From: Venturia oleaginea
Taxonomy: Eukaryota; Ascomycota; Dothideomycetes; Venturiales; Venturiaceae
Direction of reading: 5' to 3'
DNA length: 64,000 bases
Assembly: GCA_013176395.1 (NCBI GenBank)
Contig: JABMLP010000008.1
Coordinates: 1,364,001-1,428,000 of the forward strand
Made by a program: the position numbers and the translations under genes. The notes beneath the pieces were generated by a model. The model was not told the DNA's origin. It saw nothing but the letters and a program-made list of their open reading frames with translations, and did not search any database. Below are positions 57,665-64,000 of the stretch, piece by piece; positions within the stretch are counted from its first letter, which is position 1, and every line of letters starts with the position of its first letter.

Positions 57665-58683
57665 ATGCAAAACACACCCAAAGAACCAACACGGCAAGGT
57701 TGCAAATGCTCTGCCGTAAAATCAATGGCAGAAACCGATTGCCTCACAAGAGCGAAAGGGTACAAAGGGGCCGATCCAGGTCCAGCAATTTGTACTCATG
57801 AACGTTGTAATGAGTGTCTTGCAACTACTCCCACGCCCGCACCTACTCCGATGCTCGCATCTGCGCCGCAGCCAAAGTTAATGTTGAAACCTAGCTTTTA
57901 CCAATCGTTATTAAGGTCGAATACGGTAAAAGCGGCATCAGCAGTCGAAGCTACAGTAAATGATCATGAAGTTACAACGCCGAAAGAGGCGCAAGTATCG
58001 AGAACGGAGCCTTCATACCTAGAAGAAGCTCCGGTACAGAAGAAGAAGCGGGGCGGCCTGTGGAAGAAAGCGGTAGCGAAAGATGGAGCTGTATCAGTGG
58101 CCGAGACACCAGCAGAGGAAGTGGAAGTGGCCGAGACACTTGAGATAGAGGTTCCAGAAATTGAAGTACAGGACGTTGTTACACCAAAGCACCAGACATC
58201 AAAGAAGAACAGGGTATCGCCGAAGCAGGCCCCGAAGCGACAGTACCAGTAGCCAAAGAAAATCCACCGGCCCCTGAAACAGTCACAGTAACGAGAGATC
58301 TTCCAGCAACGAAAAGAAGGTTGGGTAAGTGGTGGCCGAAGTCAGAAACAACATTATCAGCATCCAAACAAATCTCCATGACTGAAGCAACGACAGCAAA
58401 AGAAGAACCAAGGGACGAAGCAACAACAACAACACCGACATTTGGAGACATCCAGCTGTCTCGATATTATACATATACACCTCACGAATCTCCCACGCTA
58501 GACTTACCCGAAGGCCTACACCACGCTTGGCAATGTTGCGCATGTCAGACTGGAAAATTGCACCGTGTATGTCCTGGTGATGAGATTTGCCCATTATTAC
58601 TGCCTAGAAGTGGGGTGAGGTGTACACATAAACAGTGTAAAGACTGTACGAAGAGGATCATGAGGGGGGTGTTTTATGATTGA
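57665..58683 (+). pseudogene. Two-module zinc protein of the array, frames offset in the linker
   Basis: Two abutting frames appear to be one gene. The first (57,665-58,252) starts with a module QGCKCSAVKSMAETDCL ... ICTHERCNECLATT, where the leading Trp and one Cys are lost. It then enters a long Ala/Glu/Val-rich linker with RGGLWKKAVAK. The second frame is open from about 58,175 to 58,683 but has no ATG until 58,378. It continues the linker in the same style (KRRLGKWWPKSE) and ends in a full module, HAWQCCACQTGKLHRVCPGD ... VRCTHKQCKDC. A one-base loss within about 58,165-58,235 would explain the switch. No splice pair fits better. Alternatively these are two genes. The WWKK/KWWPK repeats in the linker suggest internal duplication. 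Confidence 0.6.
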
Positions 58684-59080
58684 GATTATTGATGGATGCT
58701 TGGGAGTGGTTGTGATTGTGGCAGGAGTTGTGGGAGACTCGGAGAGAAGATGGGTTAGCGGAGTGCTTGTAGTTGCGTTATGAGTGTATGGTATGATTAA
58801 GATTTGAAAGTTCGAGGGTCGATGTTTGCTTGTAGGAGTGACAGAGAAAGTGACAGATCTATTGATGACCTGTTTAGAATCAGCGCTAACAGCTATCTTG
58901 TAACAATCAACAAAGGAAAACATACCTTTTGTCACGCGCTCCATCGATGATCATAAATATCCCCTATTGGAGTCTCTTTCTATTCTGCTTTGCACACAAT
59001 TTTTTTTTGACAGAACCGCTTCTAATTTGTTGGCAGCAGCGACTTCATATTTCCTATTACCCATAAACGTAAACGAAAAA
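58684..59080. promoter_or_regulatory. Upstream region of the last intact array gene
   Basis: About 400 nt with no gene. It contains a run of T near 58,990-58,998 and an A-rich leader immediately before ATG 59,081. Confidence 0.5.
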
Positions 59081-59230
59081 ATGAACACGAGAAGCCCCAA
59101 GACACCGATGCCTTACTGGATCTGCCACTTGTGTCATATCTATCGCCAGATCGAGATAAGAAATGCCGTGGGAAGTAAAAACTGCAAAGCAGAAGGATGC
59201 GGATACGCGCGGTGCCTCGATTGCGGCTAG
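59081..59230 (+). CDS. Zinc-module protein 7 of the array (49 residues)
   Basis: A 50-codon frame, MNTRSPKTPMPYWICHLCHI, a short loop, then KNCKAEGCGYARCLDCG and stop. Pattern: W-x-C-H-x-C ... C-x(3)-x-C-G-Y-x-x-C-x-x-C. The usual His of the C-x-H-x-x-C-x-x-C part is Tyr, and the second Cys of W-x-C-C-x-C is His. A ligand swap could keep one metal site. The protein ends directly after the last cysteine pair. The leader is A-rich (AACGAAAAA before the ATG), a good fungal start context. Function unknown. Confidence 0.58.
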   Translation: MNTRSPKTPMPYWICHLCHIYRQIEIRNAVGSKNCKAEGCGYARCLDCG

Positions 59231-59543
59231 GGCGTTGTCACGAAACAGGTGGGGAAGTAGAGAAAGCGCGATATGTTGAGTGGTGGAGGCATCTTTGAGT
59301 CTATTATTCTTGGAAAGATGGAGCGTTGCGGACAGATAGGAGGAGTGGGAAGCAATGATTCATGACTACATGTAAAGTTCATGAGCGAAAAGAGTCTTGC
59401 ATAGCGTGATATTAGTTAGTCATACCGATCGCTGTTCACGCTTGTCTTGTATTGACTAACGTGATTGCGATGATGTCTTACCTTTTTCCTTCATTTACCC
59501 GCGAGAGCTAGCTTTTATCAGATAGTTGCGAGCCAGGCCTCAC

Positions 59544-59699
59544 TACTTCGATCCAGAAAATTTTGCGCCTCCCTTCCCACCATCGTGGTTCTGAGTTTGC
59601 TGCATATGCTATAGCCATCATGATATCAAAACATTCAGGTCTCAGTATATCAGTATATGCCAGTGCGCATGATGCATCTGCTGTGAGCGATATATATGA
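59544..59699 (+). pseudogene. Relic zinc module (R1) with in-frame TGA
   Basis: The frame reads YFDPENFAPPFPPSWF, TGA at 59,592-59,594, then VCCICYSHHDIKTFRSQ, ICQCA, another TGA, CICCERYI and stop. The Pro-rich lead, the Trp, the C-C-x-C pair and the closing C-C-E-R correspond one-to-one to relic R2 some 420 nt downstream. No ATG starts the frame. It is a decayed duplicate of an array member. Confidence 0.7.
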
Positions 59700-59959
59700 T
59701 CAAAGTCGCGAGTGCTCCAGATTCAGGCGCAGGCCACGCACCTATCTTCCGTATTGATACTTTCAAGGGATGATCAAATATACTGAAAAAGTCAGCATCG
59801 ACAGATCGCGAGAAAGGGAAAGGATGATTGCTACTCAGTTCAGTCATACCCACCTTTAAATCGCCATAGACTGCGACATAAAGAATCATCTACTCCTCCA
59901 CAGCAGCACCGCCAGTCTACTACAATCAAACAGCCACTATCGACAACCGGAACAGAACG

Positions 59960-60139
59960 ATGTTCGGTTACTTCGATCCGACCGCAGAATACTACGTTCC
60001 ACCCTTCCAGCCATCTTGGGTCTGAGTCTGCTGCGTATGCCACGCCAGCAGTGGTAGAAAGAAATACATACTATCTAGTCAAGCACGATGCGCGTTGTGC
60101 CTACATAGGCGACGCGAATGTTGTGAGAGATTTATATGA
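59960..60139 (+). pseudogene. Relic zinc module (R2) with the same in-frame TGA
   Basis: From ATG 59,960 the frame reads MFGYFDPTAEYYVPPFQPSW, V, then TGA at 60,023-60,025, then VCCVCHASSGRKK, QARCALCLHRRRECCERFI and a stop at 60,137-60,139. It matches R1 in length, in the FDP start, in PSW-x-stop-VCC-x-C and in CCER-aromatic-I-stop. Nucleotide similarity is clear around TTCTGAGTTTGCTGC / GTCTGAGTCTGCTGC. Apart from the TGA the frame is intact, so either the codon is bypassed or the gene died recently. Confidence 0.72.
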
Positions 60140-61029
60140 GCGAGAATGGTGTAGGAATGATGGGGATTTGAGGGATACGTTCTCGCGCCCAGAAGTGCGC
60201 TTGATTTATTGTGGTACCACAGTAGAATACAGAACGGGGCGCCACACTCTGGATTGGCTCCTGCAAGCAATCTGTCCTTCCTTACTACGGGTCTCTCGAT
60301 GTCATGATCTGGAAATGTTACTCTACACCCAAATGGTGGTGCTGTGTCCCCGCTGTAATGTGAGAAATGTTTTCTTCCGGCCCCACTAACTGATGTCTAG
60401 CAAGGATTATGGGACATTTAGGAAACTAAAGCTGAGCTACCTCAACTTTGGCCTCTATGTAGTCAGTACTCTTGAGAAAGTGCCAACGGCGCGGAAGATA
60501 CGAACCGTTATCTCATGTCTGGGGGCGACAGGGTTCCCGTCAACCTGGCTGATGCTCTCCGAGACATCCGGACTAAGAGAATGTTCCGTTTGTTCTTCGT
60601 CCAGCCGGGAGATATCGCTATCGATTGGTTGGTGAATGCTAGTATCTTGGAGGACCGATGGAAAGGCTAGCCATCAGTGGGTTTATTTCCCGGCCTGTTT
60701 TTGACGGAGAAAGAAGGTAGGATTCGGGGTCGAAAAACCGGACGCTTATTAAGCCACCTGATAGGACGAGCCGATGACTACTGGCCTCAGAGAATGGGTT
60801 AGAATAATCAAGAAGATCACTCGCTGCCCACGTGAGGGAAAGCCTTCTGCACTTGGACCGGCAATTCTACTGCAATCCTTGATTAACAATCTTCGGATTC
60901 CCATCGAAATCCATAAACCTCTCGCGGACGTCGAAGTTGAATTGCCAGATATTCTCAGTATCAATATCGATCTTGATTTGCAAGCGTTGTGCTGCAGTCA
61001 GTTGATTTCTTAAGTATCTAACCCCTATT
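60140..61029. other. Region of coding relics
   Basis: A possible third degenerate module lies at 60,331-60,435 (PKWWCCV..., then CLARIMGH after two stops). Protein-like but unassignable fragments follow in several frames, for example FVQPGDIAIDWLVNASILED near 60,590-60,655 and ADVEVELPDILSINIDLDLQ near 60,925-60,985. I see no intact gene. Confidence 0.4.
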
Positions 61030-61983
61030 CTACTTCAACGTCAGAACTTCGGCAGCGCGCCAATGGAAGAACAACAAAACCGCAGCCACCCCAGCCAGTG
61101 GATGCCATATAATACCGTGTGGTTGAAAGTGACTTGTGGGATTGCACAAAATCTTTCCAGTCTGCGATAGGCCCCAGAACACCGCCGCCACCACTCCAGA
61201 TATGAATGCGCACCACCAAAAGCTTGAGCTTAAGCTACCTGTCCATGGCTTTCCTGCTCTCCAAATTTGCAATTCGAGAAGCAAGTACGCAAGCAAGGGC
61301 GCGATCACCAGCAACATTGAAGTCTCCTTGAACCTAGGTTGCACAAGAGCATGTACGATTGTCAGAGCGGCAACGAGGAAGCAGTATCCAAGCCAGAATA
61401 TCGTAGGTGACGGAACAAAACCCCGGCGCAATGAAAAGACCACCAAAAAAGCCATAAACATATATATTGACACCGCGTCGAGGATTCCACCCCACATCGT
61501 TAGTGATGCGTGAAACCACATACTGCCCAGCCCCAAGAATAACACCACAAAAACGTATAAATCTGCCACCCAGGTGTCCGAGCCTCGTATTAGGTTCTTG
61601 CTTCCAGAATCCCGAGTTTTCCGACGATCCATACACACCACCGCCGCAACGAGGGAAGAGGTGAACAACGCGTACAGATTCGACCATGTATTGACCGCTT
61701 GCCGGACGCCGGGTTCGCCGATATCGGAGGATTCGAACGCTTCGCACCAGCATGTATTTGTTGGTGTTGTAGTGGTGCAGGGATCTGGGGTACCTGGCCA
61801 ACCGTAGTGGACGAATAGGAAAAAGAAAAGGAGGATGGTGAATGAGGTGGATGTCCAGACTATGAGGCTTCTGTACAAAAGGAAGCGGTGTCGACGACTT
61901 GCTGGGTGCGGAGAAGTCTCTGATATTAGATTGGTTTCGACTTCAGAGGGGAGGGTGGATGCGAGGACGTGGAGCTCATGCAT
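61030..61983 (-). CDS. CREST-superfamily membrane hydrolase (ceramidase/PGAP3-like)
   Basis: From Met at 61,983 the single exon gives 317 residues with about seven hydrophobic helices. CREST metal-site motifs are visible: S-x(3)-H in LGSMWFHASL, D-x(3)-S/Y in GILDAVSIYMF and the C-terminal H-x(3)-H-type region HGIIWHPLAGVAA. This superfamily contains alkaline ceramidases, PGAP3/Per1 and adiponectin receptors, all membrane hydrolases with a His/Asp zinc site. A short lumenal segment with cysteines (PDPCTTTTPTNTCWCEAFES) follows the first helix. An upstream in-frame Met at 62,082 would add 33 residues without a membrane or signal character, so I prefer the internal start. Substrate not determinable. 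Confidence 0.75.
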   Translation of the reverse strand: MHELHVLASTLPSEVETNLISETSPHPASRRHRFLLYRSLIVWTSTSFTILLFFFLFVHYGWPGTPDPCTTTTPTNTCWCEAFESSDIGEPGVRQAVNTWSNLYALFTSSLVAAVVCMDRRKTRDSGSKNLIRGSDTWVADLYVFVVLFLGLGSMWFHASLTMWGGILDAVSIYMFMAFLVVFSLRRGFVPSPTIFWLGYCFLVAALTIVHALVQPRFKETSMLLVIAPLLAYLLLELQIWRAGKPWTGSLSSSFWWCAFISGVVAAVFWGLSQTGKILCNPTSHFQPHGIIWHPLAGVAAVLLFFHWRAAEVLTLK

Positions 61984-63920
61984 GGTTAGGTGGATAAGGT
62001 AACGATTGTTGATTGCGTACACACAATCAGTATTGTGGTTCTGGGCAATAAGACAAGTTGACAGGCTGCGGAAGGAAGGCACATTGGAATGTAAGGCCCG
62101 TCGATGCCCCTTGCCGATTAACAGGAGCGTCCAAATTCTGACCGGTATTGATTATTTCCTGGCCTTTGATCAAAGTTATTGTTGCTAGTAGTTCATCGAT
62201 ATTGATCATGAGTTCCAGGGACTTTTATATATTGGGGTTTGTACTTCAACTTGGACAATCCACACGTTTTTGAGTGACTGAGTGGGTGATTCTATGAGCT
62301 CTGCTCCCATAGCAAAGCCTAGCTGAAATACGTAGATTAGTTCATTCCTACCCCTCCAGTAATAAAAACTCTTTTAAAAAGGCTCGGTATATCTTCAAAG
62401 CCTCTGGAGCGGTCCTGTCCGAGTCCTCAGCTGTTAATGCATCCCCTTATCGTATATCAGAATTGCGGGCGTTGCTCTCTCAATATTACTCACTCAGTCA
62501 TTCGAAAACGTGTGGATATTCCACGTTGATGCACAAACCACAATAGACGGTAGATCAATTGTCGAAATAGTGAGAAGGTGAGATGGATCAGTGGATTGAT
62601 TGTGGGGGAACATTGAGGCATGGTACAGCGCTGTGTCTACAATCGATTCCGGAAGTAGCTCAGTGTGTTGCCATTCAGCTAGGTTCCTGGGAAGTTTGGA
62701 TAAGTTCTGTCAATGCAAAATGAAGGCGAAAATAAGCATCTCAGCGTACATCATATCCATGCAAGCGCAGACTAGAGCATATTTAACCGAGCGAGGTAAG
62801 GAACATCAAACCCTCGAGTTTATTCTTAGGCCATTGCTTAAAGTACCTGGGCTATGCCTAGAAGTATCTCCTGGTGCTAGGATGGTTAATAATCTCGACT
62901 CGGCCTTGACTGCGGTAGAGGCCTCAGATTCCGACTTCTGCCGCGGATTCCACGACTTTTTAACACAGACCCTAAAAGAAGACCCTTCCTTACTTTAAAC
63001 CGCTTTGGGCAGCCTAATTTTGAGGAACTGATGTCGAGCCGCGCCGTCGTTTAGGTGATTGGGAATCTCTGATACTTCCCTGTGATTCTTCGGAGGTCGT
63101 ATTGTTGAACATGCTTGCTTTACACTGTGTTCCATTGGAGTGTATAGGTTATGTAATCGAGACGAGAGCTACCGATGTCCTATCTTTATACCATGTGATA
63201 GCAACATGCTAGTGTCGGTCTCCGTATTACTAATATCGTATCGCTATCGCCACATTTCTGGCAACATTCCTTACATCCGAATTATCTCGAGCTTTACGTC
63301 CGAATTACCTCCTACATTCGTGAGATAACTCTCAGCCCTATCTTGTCGAAACGCTCATGTGATTGATAACTTTCACATAGGAGTGTCTTGCTCGCTGCAG
63401 ATCAAATTTAGCTTTTTTGGAGGAACGAAGCAGCGAAAATTAAAATACAAAGAAAGTGAGAAAAAGTCGAAGGCAGAAAGAGATCACAGAGATGAAAGAA
63501 AAGAAAGAGGCGATGTTCGGCCACCAAGCTTTTGATCTGCCGATCTCCAGCTGGAAATCGGGCCTTCTGGGAAAACCCGATACCTATCCAGGAGCAGTCA
63601 AAGCCATCAGCTTCCGATATCAGAGCATCGGCGTGACGCAATTATCGTCGGCCTATCGACCATGTCGGATTCGGCCTATCTGTCGGCATAATGTTATGAT
63701 CTACAGCGGCCTTAATCAATTATCATGACATTTTTACCCCAATATGCTCCATGGGCTAAGTCCACGTATCCCATGGTCTTAGCTGGGGTTGGGTTTTATT
63801 AAATTGCGTCTCCGCATATTGTATGCCTGGGGCAAAACTGGGACCACAAACCTTCGCTTTTCGAGAGGTTGATCAACTATACTCATTATTCGTTTTTATC
63901 AGATACTGCTCGCTGCAATT
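61984..63920. other. 1.9-kb region with a MITE and no supported gene
   Basis: Contains the inverted-repeat element at 62,232-62,543 and the promoter of the terminal transporter gene. A 132-codon frame at 62,600-62,998 has no recognised domain. Confidence 0.5.
62232..62543. mobile_element. MITE-like element with ~59-bp imperfect inverted ends and TA flanks
   Basis: The left end (62,232-62,290) and right end (62,485-62,543) are inverted copies about 83% identical over 59 nt (roughly 10 differences). The ends begin TTGGGG and TTGTGG. Both share TCCACACGTTTT and GACTGAGTG. The element is bordered by TA on each side (62,230-62,231 and 62,544-62,545), the target duplication of Tc1/mariner/Fot-type transposons. 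Total length is 312 nt with no coding capacity, so it would need a transposase supplied in trans. Family assignment beyond TA-target is not possible here. Confidence 0.85.
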
Positions 63921-64000
63921 ATGTTTCAGCCTCGTGGAAATGCGCTTTTGGGGACTGTCACGGCCTTGACCTCTTTGGGTTTCCTTCTTATCGGTTACGA
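63921..64000 (+). CDS. MFS sugar transporter, N-terminal fragment (runs off the window)
   Basis: From ATG 63,921 the frame reads MFQPRGNALLGTVTALTSLG, then FLLIGYD at the window edge. The sequence G-N-A-L...T...S-x-G-F-L-x-x-G-Y-D is the start of the first membrane helix of fungal sugar porters (the usual form is GFLLFGYDQG). Only about 26 residues are visible, so transporter class is a fair inference and substrate is unknown. Confidence 0.65.
   Translation, partial: MFQPRGNALLGTVTALTSLGFLLIGY

Noticed and set aside
59592..60025. TGA codons in R1 and R2 read as selenocysteine or programmed readthrough
   Set aside because: Ascomycete fungi are not known to make selenoproteins and no stem-loop of that kind is apparent. 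Shared ancestry of a dead copy is simpler.
60393..61013. Protein-like fragments in three plus-strand frames
   Set aside because: They may be remnants of a larger gene, but I could not align the fragments to a known family or join them. Left as a relic region.
62600..62998. 132-codon plus-strand frame
   Set aside because: The last 60 residues look plausible, but there is no recognisable domain and no conserved start context.

Overview
The window is nuclear DNA of a filamentous ascomycete, most likely from the Leotiomycetes. Genes are split by short GT...AG introns of about 45-170 nt, and the content fits: an actin gene with a 7-nt first coding exon, Fes1, an Ede1-type endocytic scaffold, a broken HET-domain incompatibility gene, a Pns1/CTL membrane protein, and small secreted cysteine-rich proteins. 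The class-level placement is inference. Gene models were spliced by eye; where I give exon coordinates, the reading frame closes exactly.

Layout. 1-13 kb is a conserved housekeeping block: act1 (-), fes1 (+, divergent from act1), ede1 (-) and a probable mitochondrial NTF2-like protein (-). 13-23 kb holds a disordered hypothetical protein (+), a MetE-like methyltransferase (-) and two neighbouring secreted genes (-) built from crystallin-like modules, one of which carries an in-frame TAG. 23-28 kb holds a broken F-box-like gene (+), a decayed ribosomal protein uS11/rps14 copy (-) and a utr4-type enolase-phosphatase (-) with two micro-exons and two unusually long introns. 30.7-32.7 kb is a Ran1/Ksp1-like kinase (+) behind a long pyrimidine-rich leader. 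35-41 kb has a secreted cysteine-rich protein (+), a second broken F-box-like gene (-) and a 1,504-residue SUMO-interacting/Myb-like/WD40/zinc-ribbon protein (-). 43-52 kb has a small cysteine protein, an SDR oxidoreductase with a long hairpin just upstream, a HET pseudogene, a Pns1-like transporter and a Rab4-like GTPase with two apparently disabling changes. The last kilobases hold a CREST-type membrane hydrolase, a TA-flanked MITE and the start of an MFS sugar transporter that runs off the window.

The most unusual region is 53.3-60.4 kb. It is an array of very small proteins that share one zinc-binding pattern, W-x-C-C-x-C near the N-terminus followed by C...C-x-H-x-x-C-x-x-C. I count six recognisable genes or open frames carrying seven modules, plus at least two clear relics and up to two fainter ones. 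Two relics share a TGA at the same codon. The array looks like an actively expanding and decaying family (birth and death) lying beside broken accessory genes and a MITE, next to a conserved core.
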